From Sulfurimonas sp. RIFOXYD12_FULL_33_39 (GTDB taxonomy: Bacteria; Campylobacterota; Campylobacteria; Campylobacterales; Sulfurimonadaceae), in the NCBI GenBank assembly GCA_001829785.1, contig MICF01000005.1, positions 62,001 through 126,000 on the forward strand: 64,000 nucleotides of DNA, in the 5' to 3' direction. A program made the position numbers and the translations under genes. Below are positions 18,479 to 26,345 of this stretch, piece by piece (the first letter of the stretch is position 1; the number at the start of each line of letters is the position of its first letter). Below the pieces are notes generated by a model. That model did no database searches. It was not told the origin of the DNA and saw nothing but the letters and a program-made list of their open reading frames with translations.

Positions 18479-19737
18479 CTTCTACTTTTTGTAAATTCCA
18501 AAGCTTTTTGATTCACAAAAACTATCTCTCTCCACTGACATCTAGGAGCAATAAGAGTTAACCTTTTAGGATTTAAACTTCTTGAAATTGCCACGTAAAA
18601 TTGCGAGGGTGCAAAAATCTCATTAGTCTCTATAATCAAATCCTCTATGCTCATTCCTTGAGATTTATGAATAGTTATGGCATAAGAGAGTTTAATAGGG
18701 TATTGATAAACGCTAAAGAGAGCCTCTTCAACCATCTCTTTTTTGCCATCGACGCTTTTTTCCTTCCATGCGTTTTTGCTTTGCGCTAGTGGTTCAAGTT
18801 TTACTATTAAACCGTCACTCTTTTGAACATGTACAAAACTGTTGTCGATATTTAGGACAACTCCGCGTTCTCCGTTAAAATAGTTCCATGAATTTCTGGT
18901 AAAAAGAACTCTTGCTCCTACCTTTAACTCTAGCTCTTTTTCTACTCTGGCATCTTCCATAAAACGCTCTATCTCAATATCTTTAGCACTTTTTACATGT
19001 TTAATTATTTGTGCCTCTTTTACATGTAGCTCTTTTTCTACATGTGCTAATTGATTTTTATTATGTCTTGACGCAGAGTCGTTTTTTCCGAATAAAAATG
19101 TAAATTCACTTAAGTTTTCAGGCAACGGTTTTATAAACTCATTTAAATTATTGTGTATCCTCTCATCAACAAAACCATCTCTTATATTTGCTAAAAGCTC
19201 TATAAAATCTTTATCGTTAGTTCTATATATATGCGTCAATTCTATTGTATCAAACTCAAATTCACGCCATGCAGAGGACTCAAAAGCAAATCTAACCTCT
19301 TTATACCTTCTCACAACAGGCGGAAGCTGCAAAAAATCTCCCACGACCAAAAGAGAGCCTCTAAAACCTGCCTGTGTTAATCTAAGAGTTATCATTTCTA
19401 ATAGAGTTTGGCTTACCATAGAGATTTCATCTATTACTATCAAATCCATACCGGAAATAAGTTTTTTAACCTTTTTACTTATCTCTAGTTTGCCGCTGCT
19501 TTCAAGCTCGCTTAAATCACTTGCGATTCCCAAATCCAAAAAACTATGCAGTGTCTGTCCGCCGATAAGAGTAGCAGCCATTCCCGTTGAAGCCAGTTTT
19601 GCAACTTTTTTTGCCTCTTCTTCATAATGTTTTATAATATTTTTAGTAATCGTAGTTTTACCGACACCTGCTCCACCGGTTAAAAAAACATTTCTTTTGA
19701 TTTTTAATTTCTCTATAATATTTTTCAAATTATCCAT
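18460..19737 (-). CDS. PIF1/RecD-like superfamily 1 DNA helicase
   Basis: 425 residues. Walker A GGAGVGKTT lies at about residues 20-28, Walker B VIDEISM near 115, then GDFLQLPPV (motif III) and the C-terminal SYAITIHKSQGMS and VAISRS motifs of RecD/PIF1-type 5'-3' helicases. These act on stalled forks, G-quadruplexes or recombination intermediates. It ends inside the terminator shared with the peroxiredoxin gene and is divergent from the response regulator. Confidence 0.88.
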   Translation of the reverse strand: MDNLKNIIEKLKIKRNVFLTGGAGVGKTTITKNIIKHYEEEAKKVAKLASTGMAATLIGGQTLHSFLDLGIASDLSELESSGKLEISKKVKKLISGMDLIVIDEISMVSQTLLEMITLRLTQAGFRGSLLVVGDFLQLPPVVRRYKEVRFAFESSAWREFEFDTIELTHIYRTNDKDFIELLANIRDGFVDERIHNNLNEFIKPLPENLSEFTFLFGKNDSASRHNKNQLAHVEKELHVKEAQIIKHVKSAKDIEIERFMEDARVEKELELKVGARVLFTRNSWNYFNGERGVVLNIDNSFVHVQKSDGLIVKLEPLAQSKNAWKEKSVDGKKEMVEEALFSVYQYPIKLSYAITIHKSQGMSIEDLIIETNEIFAPSQFYVAISRSLNPKRLTLIAPRCQWREIVFVNQKALEFTKSRSNSHIK

Positions 19738-19787
19738 AAAAAATTATACTATAATATAAAAAAGTTTATGAGAATTTATGAGGAACT

Positions 19788-21032
19788 ATGGAGAGAATAT
19801 TAATAATAGAAGACAATAAAACATTAGCAAAGTTGATGGCAAAAAAGATAAGTTCTGAGCTAAACTTTGAAGTTGACGTCGCTTATAAAATGTCTGAAGC
19901 CAAACTATTTTTAAAAATGTATAAATATTTTTTAACCTTGACGGATTTAAATCTTCCTGATGCGCCAGAGGGTGAAATTGTTGACTATATTTTAGAAAAA
20001 GATAATCATGTCTTGATACTAAGTGCAAATATTGACAAAGATTTTAGGGCTAAAATGCTCAAAAAAAACATCATAGACTATGTAAACAAAAGCGGCATGA
20101 ACGATATAAACTATATTATTCAAACTATCAGAAGACTACATAAGAATAAAAATCATAAAATTTTACTTGTAGAAGACTCTGTTGTTTTTAGAAAACAGAT
20201 GCAAGCTATGCTCGAGAATATGTTTTTTAAAGTAATTACGGTCGCTCACGGCGAAGAGGCACTTGGTATTCTTAGTACGATACCTGATATCAGCTTGGTC
20301 TTGACGGACTATCATATGCCGGTAATTGACGGTCTTGAACTGACGCAAGAGATAAGAAAAACATACACTAAAAATGATTTGGCAGTTATTGTAATGTCAG
20401 GCGATAACGACGAAGAGACTACCGCATTATTTTTGAAAAACGGTGCAAACGACTACATAAAAAAACCTTTCTCAAAAGAGGAGTTCTCTTGCAGAATCAA
20501 CAACTCGATAGAAGCGCTTGAAAACATACATGCCATAACAAACCATGCAAACCGTGACTTTTTAACCGGACTTTACAACAGAAGATACTTTTTTGAAAAT
20601 GCCGCTAAATACTTTGACGAAGCTGTTTATAATTCGGAAAGTTTTGCAATTGCTATGATAAATATAGACAATTTTAAAAAAATAAGAGACAATTACGGAC
20701 ATGAGGGGAGTGAAAAGGTAATAAACGGCGTAGCTGATATTTTAAGAGCAAATACAAATCAAAACGACATAGTAGCAAGATTTGGCGGCGAAGATTTTTG
20801 CGTATTGGTTAAAAACACAACTCCGGCTAGCGCACTAAGCATTTTTGAGAGATTAAGAGAAAAAGTACAAAATTCGGTTACTATTTCGGATAAAGCGCAA
20901 GAGATAAGATTTACGGTTTCTATCGGAGCTTCTTTAAAGAATGAAGATACGCTTGAAGAGACCGTAAATCAAGCCGACATGTTATTATACAACGCAAAAC
21001 TAGGCGGCAAAAATCAGGTTGTTCACAACTAA
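19788..21032 (+). CDS. Double-receiver response regulator with GGDEF domain
   Basis: 414 residues. Receiver 1 (about 1-120) begins RILIIEDNKTLAKL but its phosphorylation pocket is only partly canonical (LTDLNLPD). Receiver 2 (about 125-245) has KILLVEDS, an LTDYHMPVIDGLE aspartate site and a KKPFSKEE lysine. The C-terminal diguanylate-cyclase domain (about 255-414) has RDFLTGLYNRRYF and the active loop FGGEDFC (GGEDF rather than GGEEF). It probably makes cyclic di-GMP in response to phosphorylation. Tail-to-tail, with 4 bases overlap, with the VWA-like gene. Confidence 0.9.
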   Translation: MERILIIEDNKTLAKLMAKKISSELNFEVDVAYKMSEAKLFLKMYKYFLTLTDLNLPDAPEGEIVDYILEKDNHVLILSANIDKDFRAKMLKKNIIDYVNKSGMNDINYIIQTIRRLHKNKNHKILLVEDSVVFRKQMQAMLENMFFKVITVAHGEEALGILSTIPDISLVLTDYHMPVIDGLELTQEIRKTYTKNDLAVIVMSGDNDEETTALFLKNGANDYIKKPFSKEEFSCRINNSIEALENIHAITNHANRDFLTGLYNRRYFFENAAKYFDEAVYNSESFAIAMINIDNFKKIRDNYGHEGSEKVINGVADILRANTNQNDIVARFGGEDFCVLVKNTTPASALSIFERLREKVQNSVTISDKAQEIRFTVSIGASLKNEDTLEETVNQADMLLYNAKLGGKNQVVHN

Positions 21033-22144
21033 GGTTCTAAAACTATAACCTCTCCGAATGGAACTTCACTCTCTTTTGGAGATATCCATTTTACGCTAAA
21101 GTTCGGCTCCTCTTTTGGAAAAACTCCGTCTAAGTCAGTAAAATACAGAAGCAGTTTTGTATCTGCGAGTTCCTTTTCTATAAACTCAAAAACAGGTCTA
21201 AAGTCAGTTGCTCCGCCGCCTTTTACTTCCGCTTCTAAGATATCGCCGCCGTAAAAAGTTTTATGTGTTCTAATCTTATCGTCACATACAAGCAAATCTA
21301 TCTGAAAATTTGAAATCGTATTCATAAGAAAATTAAGCTCACTCAAAAATTCACCTAAAAGCTTTTCATCAACCGAACCTGAACTGTCAACTGCAACGAC
21401 AAGCTGAAATCTTTGGCTAGTAGATGAAGGCAGATAGATGCCTACATGTAAGAACTTTTTATTTGGCGGTATCAAAGTAAAATCATCTTTGTAAAACCTC
21501 TCAAGCGCCGCTTTTAACTCATTTCTCCAGTCGATTTTTCCGTTACATGTAAGAGTAAAAAATCTCTCTAGCGAGCTTGGAACTTCGCCGTTTTTCACCT
21601 CGGTATCGACTGTGGCTTTTGCAAACTCTTCAAACAGTTGTTCATCTTGGCTTAATTGCAAATTTGCAGAGCTGTTTTGCTTGTCGGTCTCATTTTGAAC
21701 ATCATCCGACTCATCAGCTTCATACTCCAACTCATCTCGCAAAATATCCTCTTTTAACAGGACATAAATCTCTTCTGCGTACATGCCGCTAAAACGCTCA
21801 GAATAATGCGCTTCATGAGGTCGCTCTAAGCCGTTTTCAACCAACATGTCATTTATGGCATAGTCAGTTGAGAGCTGCCAAAGCCAACCGCTTCTGCCGC
21901 TTTTTCTAGCTTCATGAGAGAGTGAAGCGTGCATTGCAGCGTTTGCAAAAACAAACTCCATCTCGGCAATTTCCAAAGAGTTTAAAAAATCACCGTTGTA
22001 CTCAAGTCTGATGCCGTTGCTTTTAAAGCTTTGTATATCGTCGTTTTTAACCAGCTCCACCTTTGAGGCTATTGTGCCAAAGAGTGGATAATCCACTAAA
22101 AGTCTGGCTTTGGCTTGTGAGATTTTTTGCTCGATGCTTGACAT
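21029..22144 (-). CDS. VWA-like (DUF2201-type) protein, partner of a MoxR ATPase
   Basis: 371 residues. The N-terminal part (about 50-120: ANAAMHASLSHEARKSGR ... STDYAINDML) matches the metallopeptidase-like region of DUF2201, with a degenerate HExxH-like block. The C-terminal part (about 235-371) has LVVAVDSSGSVDEKLL, a MIDAS-like DxSGS motif, and ends in a VWA-type beta sheet. Proteins of this class work with MoxR AAA ATPases. Here the matching ATPase is at 27.0-28.0 kb on the same strand, separated by ung and a foreign cassette array. Confidence 0.75.
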   Translation of the reverse strand: MSSIEQKISQAKARLLVDYPLFGTIASKVELVKNDDIQSFKSNGIRLEYNGDFLNSLEIAEMEFVFANAAMHASLSHEARKSGRSGWLWQLSTDYAINDMLVENGLERPHEAHYSERFSGMYAEEIYVLLKEDILRDELEYEADESDDVQNETDKQNSSANLQLSQDEQLFEEFAKATVDTEVKNGEVPSSLERFFTLTCNGKIDWRNELKAALERFYKDDFTLIPPNKKFLHVGIYLPSSTSQRFQLVVAVDSSGSVDEKLLGEFLSELNFLMNTISNFQIDLLVCDDKIRTHKTFYGGDILEAEVKGGGATDFRPVFEFIEKELADTKLLLYFTDLDGVFPKEEPNFSVKWISPKESEVPFGEVIVLEP

Positions 22145-22333
22145 GTAAAGATATCCGTTTTTTAAGGCTATTATATCAAAGTAAGAATATCTTACAATAA
22201 TAAAATCTTAAACACTTCTAATAATCAAATTCTCATTTGTCTTTGTACTTTTTTCAACAATCAACACACATTTAACATGTAAGTTATTTTTGTTTTTTTA
22301 AGTTACTGTGTATATAATGTGTTTGAATATATA

Positions 22334-22362
22334 GTTATACGCTCACTGCGTGACCGGATAAC
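22334..22362. repeat. Hairpin at the left edge of the cassette array
   Basis: GTTATACG at 22334-22341 pairs with CGGATAAC at 22355-22362 (one mismatch), enclosing a TCAC/GTGA inner stem. It begins with the same GTTATA word found at the 3' end of the attC-like site at 23657, and ATAACGGCAG here is the reverse complement of CTGCCGTTAT there. It may be the edge of a lost or altered recombination site. The 190 bases between it and the VWA-like gene contain nothing recognisable. Confidence 0.45.
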
Positions 22363-22374
22363 GGCAGGATATTT

Positions 22375-22920
22375 ATGGAAAATTTAACAATTAAAGAATT
22401 GCATTCACTTCGTATCGCAATATTTGATAATGCAGAAAATTTACAAAAAGAAGCTAAGTTACTACTAGACAATGAAATGTTTAGTAGAGCTTATCTTCTT
22501 GCTTATTTTTGTTTTGAAGAACTAGGAAAAATCCCAATTATAGTTGGGGTTATTGCAAAAATTGAATTAGGCGAAACTGTTGATTGGAAGAAATTAAAAA
22601 AACGCTTCTATAATCATACAAAAAAAATCACATCTCAAAACTATCATTATTATATGTTTGGTTTGGAAACTGACCTACAAAGCAACAGTGATGTGAAATG
22701 GTTAAAAAAAGCTAACATTTCAGTTGGCAGTTCTTTTGAAAAAAAGAACTTAGCTACATATGTAGATGCTAAAAATAAAGAATTTTTGCTTCCATCTGAA
22801 CAAATCACAAAAGATGAATGTCAAGAATTAGTTAAATTTGCATTTGAATGTTTGCGAGCACATTGGCATTCAGAGACACTTACAAATCCAATATTAAGCG
22901 AGCTTGCTAACAAAACATAG
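22375..22920 (+). CDS. abiV: AbiV-like abortive infection protein
   Basis: 181 residues. The N-terminal helix pair (IFDNAENLQKEAKLLLDNEMFSRAY, then LLAYFCFEELGKIPII, about residues 14-60) carries the AbiV family pattern, in which an A/G-rich helix and a conserved EELGK motif form a HEPN-related fold. AbiV of lactococcal phages blocks phage translation; the family is wide-spread in defence islands. GCAGGAT precedes the ATG. The 3' end of the gene runs into the attC-like site, as in integron cassettes. Cytoplasmic, no membrane segment. Confidence 0.75.
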   Translation: MENLTIKELHSLRIAIFDNAENLQKEAKLLLDNEMFSRAYLLAYFCFEELGKIPIIVGVIAKIELGETVDWKKLKKRFYNHTKKITSQNYHYYMFGLETDLQSNSDVKWLKKANISVGSSFEKKNLATYVDAKNKEFLLPSEQITKDECQELVKFAFECLRAHWHSETLTNPILSELANKT

Positions 22921-22970
22921 TAGCCAATAAATTACTTAACGGCAATTTATTGGACTATATTCAAATGTTA
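22908..22970 (+). other. attC-like recombination site 1
   Basis: TAAC (22908-22911) pairs with GTTA (22967-22970) as outer core; an unpaired spacer follows; ATA-GT/ACTAT pair next; then a perfect 10-base stem CCAATAAATT (22924-22933) with AATTTATTGG (22944-22953). Two bases (22922-22923) stay unpaired on one strand only, resembling the extrahelical bases that orient attC sites. The AbiV stop codon lies inside it. Assigned from structure, not from a database match. Confidence 0.6.
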
Positions 22971-22984
22971 TTAGGGAACAGTAA

Positions 22985-23560
22985 ATGAACAAAGTACTAG
23001 AAACTTCATTTTATACAATGTGTAAAAAATACAATTTAATGCTAAAAGACTTTTATCCAGCTCGTGGTTCAACAGGATTTACTGAATCTAATCAAGTTCA
23101 TATATATGTAAATTCATTAGTAAAAGAGTTAAACGATGATTTCATAATAGAATGGTTAGAATTTCCATGGGTTGACAAAAAGCAGCATATAGATGCAATG
23201 GTATATTCACCAAAGCATAAAACAATTTTTTATATTGAAGCTAAGCGTTTTTCTCATCAGTCTAAAAAACAATCTCTTGCAAGAGATATAAATCGATTGA
23301 TAAATGACGATAAATCTTTCATTAAAGAATATAATATTAAAGATATAAAAAATCAATATATCATTGCATTATCAGATATATGGCTTGAAACAACATGGAA
23401 AAAAAATATTAAAAAATGGTGGCAAAACAACTGTGAAGATTCTTTTGAAAATTTATTAAAAAATGCATATGCAGTTGATTGGAGTGATGCTTCTAAATAT
23501 TACAAAGAACTTGATTCTGTAAAAAACTATGCACTATTAATGGGTTGTAAAAAAATATAA
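22985..23560 (+). CDS. PD-(D/E)XK nuclease-like cassette protein
   Basis: 191 residues. The core HIDAMVYSPKHKTIFYIEAKRF (about residues 62-83) places Asp, a hydrophobic strand and ExK as in PD-(D/E)XK nucleases, with a preceding helix Glu in GFTESN. Such domains cut DNA in restriction or other defence systems. No recognition or helicase domain is seen, so it may work alone or represent an orphan enzyme. GGGAAC precedes the ATG, 19 bases after the proposed recombination point, and its stop TAA is part of the next attC-like site. Confidence 0.65.
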   Translation: MNKVLETSFYTMCKKYNLMLKDFYPARGSTGFTESNQVHIYVNSLVKELNDDFIIEWLEFPWVDKKQHIDAMVYSPKHKTIFYIEAKRFSHQSKKQSLARDINRLINDDKSFIKEYNIKDIKNQYIIALSDIWLETTWKKNIKKWWQNNCEDSFENLLKNAYAVDWSDASKYYKELDSVKNYALLMGCKKI

Positions 23561-23661
23561 CAAGTCGCTGGAGCGAACACTCTCTTCCCTCTCTCAATAA
23601 GTCTAACGAAAGCTACGCTTTCTTATACTTATCTCTGAGTTTCGCTCAGCACTGCCGTTAT
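23557..23661 (+). other. attC-like recombination site 2
   Basis: The clearest site. ATAAC (23557-23561) pairs with GTTAT (23657-23661); after an unpaired spacer, GCTGgAGCGAA (23567-23577) pairs with TTCGCTCAGC (23641-23650), leaving one extrahelical G on one strand; ACTC pairs with GAGT; and an inner hairpin uses ATAAGT/ACTTAT, TAA/TTA and GAAAGC/GCTTTC around TAC (23614-23616). The 5' wording TAACAAGTCGCTGGAGC resembles published 59-base elements. The overall length of about 105 bases is within the attC range. Confidence 0.72.
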
Positions 23662-23685
23662 ATGATTAAATATGAAAGTTAATAA

Positions 23686-25605
23686 ATGAACGAAGAAAAA
23701 TATATTAAATTAAAACAGTTGTTAATTGATGGAAAATATAATTTATTTGAAAATGATTTATCAAAGTTAGAATTTGATGAATTAATAGAATTTTCGCATT
23801 GCGCATATGAAAATTATGACAATAAAAAAGATTTTTTAGAAAATTATTATGGAATAAAACTTTTAGGTGAAATAACATATTTGATTACAACTAAAAAATT
23901 AATTACTATAAATTTAGGTAAATCTGAACTAAATAAATTTAGAGAATTAATATTTAGAGGGTTGGCTAGTGCGACAGAAAAATCTTTTCAACTAGGGTAT
24001 TATAATGATGCCGAAAAATATGCCTTATCAATTATTAACTTTCATGAAATAGATAATGATATTTACTTGTCTTTTCTTTCTACTCTAGCGCATTGTGCAC
24101 ATTATCAAAATGATGTTATCAAGGAATTATCTTATTGTCAAAAAATGCTAGATATTAATTCAAAAGATCCAAGAATACTTGTTAATTATTCTTATGCATT
24201 AATGAGAAATAAAAAGTACACCGAAGCAAAGATAGAATTAGAAAAATGTTTAAAGTTAGGATATAAAGATTTTTTTGTTTACAACCAATTACTAAATGTT
24301 TGTGTCTATGGTGATAAGGATTTCAATAAAGCTTTTTCATATATAGAAAACATTTTTGAAATATCAAATGGTGGAATGGATTTAAATGATAGAAATAAAT
24401 CTATTATATTTAATAATTTACTTGCAGTAGTTGGATTAAGTGGAGATGAAAATTTATTAACTCATATTTATGATTTTAAACATAAAACCATTTCATTAGA
24501 CTGGTATGAACTAGCAGAAATATATGAGTTCATGAATCAAGGCATATTTGAACTAAATAATACTAATTATATTCAGGCTCAAAAATATTTTCTACAAATT
24601 GAACAGAAAAATAGAGAAGGCAAAGCTATACAGCTTGCACAGTTCTTAAATAAGATTTGTATAATACTAAAAGAATATACAACTATAAAAAAGCTTGATG
24701 ATATTAAAACATTATTTAAATATATAAAGACGATTGAAGTAGAAGAATTTTTTAAAGAGTATAAAGAAGTTATAGAAAACTATTTTTATCTATTAAATGC
24801 TTTTATTCTATTACTAGAAGATAATGTACAAATTGATGAATTAGATATACGAAAAAATAAACTACAAGAATTTAATCGTTTAAACTTAACTACATCAGAA
24901 TTTATCCATAAAAGTTTTCAGCTAATAAAGTTAATAGAAAATTATATAAATGACTCTCAAAACTCTATATTAAAAGATAATATAAAAAACGAATATGAAA
25001 TAAAATTAAAAAAATTAATAGACTTATCATTTGATATTAAAAATGAGACCTCATTTTTATATTCATTAAATAGCAAAGAAGATATAAATTTATTGTTGTG
25101 TAATTTAACACTTAAAACTATAGAATTAATGCAAAAAAATGAACCAACATTTGTAAAAGAATATAAATTAAAGAAAACAACTCAATTGTTAGAGGCAGAT
25201 TTTAGAAATATTGTTTATTATAATTTTGGATTAAGTCTTGATATAACAATATCAGCTGAAGCATTAAGCCGTGTAGGAAGAACTGACTTACAACTTGAAA
25301 GTAAAAAATTTGGAACAAAAACTTTTGAATTTAAAATTTGGGGTAGCAATGATTATAAAAATGTAGTTAAACAAATTTATGAATATCTAACAGATTTTGA
25401 AGATGTGGGTTTTATATTTATGGTGAATAAAAATAAAAAAACTATTGATGATGAATATATTGAAAATTTAAAATCTAATGACATGGGATATATTTCAAAT
25501 AGTTTCGAAAAAAAAGAAATGAATAATTATAATATTCTTATTTCTAAACATAAAATACATGTAAAAGAAAAAACTATATATCATTTTATTTATAATTTGT
25601 ATTAA
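23686..25605 (+). CDS. TPR-like protein with C-terminal PD-(D/E)XK nuclease-like domain
   Basis: 639 residues. Residues about 30-330 are helical repeats of TPR type (for example DIYLSFLSTLAHCAHYQND, KDPRILVNYSYALMRNKKYTEAK). The last 130 residues carry EADFRN, GRTDLQLE and FEFKIWG, then a KQIYEYL helix: Glu, Asp and ExK in the order of a PD-(D/E)XK active site. The repeats may sense a partner or trigger and the nuclease act as effector (inference). Sequence is very AT-rich and the gene sits in the third proposed cassette. No homologue is recalled with certainty. Confidence 0.6.
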   Translation: MNEEKYIKLKQLLIDGKYNLFENDLSKLEFDELIEFSHCAYENYDNKKDFLENYYGIKLLGEITYLITTKKLITINLGKSELNKFRELIFRGLASATEKSFQLGYYNDAEKYALSIINFHEIDNDIYLSFLSTLAHCAHYQNDVIKELSYCQKMLDINSKDPRILVNYSYALMRNKKYTEAKIELEKCLKLGYKDFFVYNQLLNVCVYGDKDFNKAFSYIENIFEISNGGMDLNDRNKSIIFNNLLAVVGLSGDENLLTHIYDFKHKTISLDWYELAEIYEFMNQGIFELNNTNYIQAQKYFLQIEQKNREGKAIQLAQFLNKICIILKEYTTIKKLDDIKTLFKYIKTIEVEEFFKEYKEVIENYFYLLNAFILLLEDNVQIDELDIRKNKLQEFNRLNLTTSEFIHKSFQLIKLIENYINDSQNSILKDNIKNEYEIKLKKLIDLSFDIKNETSFLYSLNSKEDINLLLCNLTLKTIELMQKNEPTFVKEYKLKKTTQLLEADFRNIVYYNFGLSLDITISAEALSRVGRTDLQLESKKFGTKTFEFKIWGSNDYKNVVKQIYEYLTDFEDVGFIFMVNKNKKTIDDEYIENLKSNDMGYISNSFEKKEMNNYNILISKHKIHVKEKTIYHFIYNLY

Positions 25606-25627
25606 AAGCTATTTAGAATAGAGAAAA

Positions 25628-25870
25628 ATGGAAAAATGGTGCCTGACACTCATTTGCACATTTGCAAGCATTAAGTTTGCAAATAAACTTGAAAAACTAA
25701 TTTTTTTAATCCCTGAGAATCCATTAAAATACAAATCATCTATTTATTTTCAAAATGAAAATGTAAGAGATATGACATATAAAAGCTACACAATAGTTTA
25801 TAAAGTCAGTTTTCAAAAAAATACTATAGAAGTCTTAAGGGTCTTTAACCAAAACAAGCCAACTAACTAA
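25628..25870 (+). pseudogene. RelE/ParE-type toxin fragment, N-terminus lost
   Basis: The frame encodes 80 residues. From about residue 17 on (FANKLEKLIFLIPENPLKYK ... RDMTYKSYTIVYKV ... IEVLRVFNQNKP) it reads like the C-terminal two thirds of a RelE/ParE toxin, but the first 16 residues (MEKWCLTLICTFASIK) do not fit the family's first strand and helix. No antitoxin gene adjoins it. It is most likely a truncated, inactive toxin. A GGTGCCTGACAC word lies across the proposed break. Confidence 0.55.
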
Positions 25871-25873
25871 AAG

Positions 25874-25990
25874 ATACAACAAAACATAGTAGTCAAGAAA
25901 TTGACGATTGTTCTGCGACTTGTGTTTGGTTTGATAATAAAAAAGTTGAGAGACATACTTTTTTATTACTCACACTTGAAACTGTTGCAT
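25874..25990 (+). other. Possible attC-like site 3
   Basis: ATACAACA (25874-25881) is complementary, with one mismatch, to TGTTGCAT (25983-25990); TCAAG (25893-25897) pairs with CTTGA (25975-25979); and TAATAAAAAAGT (25935-25946) pairs perfectly with ACTTTTTTATTA (25957-25968). Its left part, AACAAAACATAGTAG followed by CAA-AAATT-AC, is nearly identical to site 1 (22909 onward). The spacing of the arms is less regular than in sites 1 and 2, so it may be decayed. Confidence 0.4.
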
Positions 25991-26006
25991 AGTTTTATTT
26001 AATGAT

Positions 26007-26043
26007 AAAATATACACCATTTTGCTAAAATGGTGTATATTTT
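26007..26043. repeat. Perfect 17-base inverted repeat
   Basis: AAAATATACACCATTTT (26007-26023) and its exact reverse complement (26027-26043) are separated by GCT. It lies directly before the remains of a toxin-antitoxin pair, where an autoregulatory operator is expected, and could also be a terminator for ung on the minus strand. Twelve bases of the left arm (ATACACCATTTT) recur at 26346-26357 in the last codons of ung. Confidence 0.7.
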
Positions 26044-26049
26044 AAATAA

Positions 26050-26211
26050 CGGGCAAAAAAAATCATAAATTCACTTCCAACAGATAGTTCATATGATGAA
26101 ATCATTAAAGAACTTGCATTTGATAGAATGATAAAAAAAGGTTTAGAAGATTCTAAAAATGGTAAAACTATTTCAAGCAAAGAGATGGAACATAGAATCA
26201 AACAATGGTAA
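26050..26211 (+). pseudogene. Antitoxin remnant without start codon
   Basis: The open frame reads SLPTDSSYDEIIKELAFDRM, then IKKGLEDSKNGKTISSKEME, then HRIKQW before a TAA. The C-terminal SKEMEHRIKQW fits small type II antitoxins. A stop lies at 26047-26049 and no ATG, GTG or TTG occurs before the ATG at about residue 28, so the N-terminus is lost. The stop overlaps the toxin start (ATGGTAA), the usual antitoxin-toxin arrangement. Confidence 0.55.
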
Positions 26212-26345
26212 ATATTAACTGGACTGATGAAGCAAGTTTTTGGCTTAAAGATATTCACGATTATATAGCGCAAGATGATACAAATAATGAAGTTATAATT
26301 TTACTTTATGGACATTATCGTATTGCATATTTGATAAAAGACTAA
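26205..26345 (+). pseudogene. RelE/ParE-type toxin remnant with internal deletion
   Basis: 46 residues. The first half (MVNINWTDEASFWLKDIHDY) matches the N-terminal strand and helix of ParE-type toxins and the end (VIILLYGHYRIAYLIKD) matches their central and late strands, but the middle of about 25-30 residues and the last strand are missing. The two parts join in frame at QDDTNNE. The toxin is presumably inactive. Its stop overlaps the convergent ung stop. Confidence 0.6.

Larger units (their letters stand above)
22334..25990 (+). mobile_element. Integron-like cassette array lacking an integrase in view
   Basis: Three plus-strand genes are separated by imperfect palindromes with the build of integron attC recombination sites (22908-22970, 23557-23661 and, less certain, 25874-25990). 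Each proposed cassette would start at a G/TTAT core (22334, 22967, 23657) and hold one gene and one site. Sequence here is more AT-rich than the flanking genes, and the host-typical TACATGTA word occurs only once. No integrase gene lies in this window, so it would be a cluster of attC sites lacking integrase. Boundaries are uncertain, especially at both ends. Confidence 0.6.

Noticed and set aside
22334..22362. A complete attC or attI site at the left end of the cassette array
   Set aside because: The core order is GTT...AAC, the reverse of attC, and no integrase gene adjoins; kept only as a hairpin at the probable edge.
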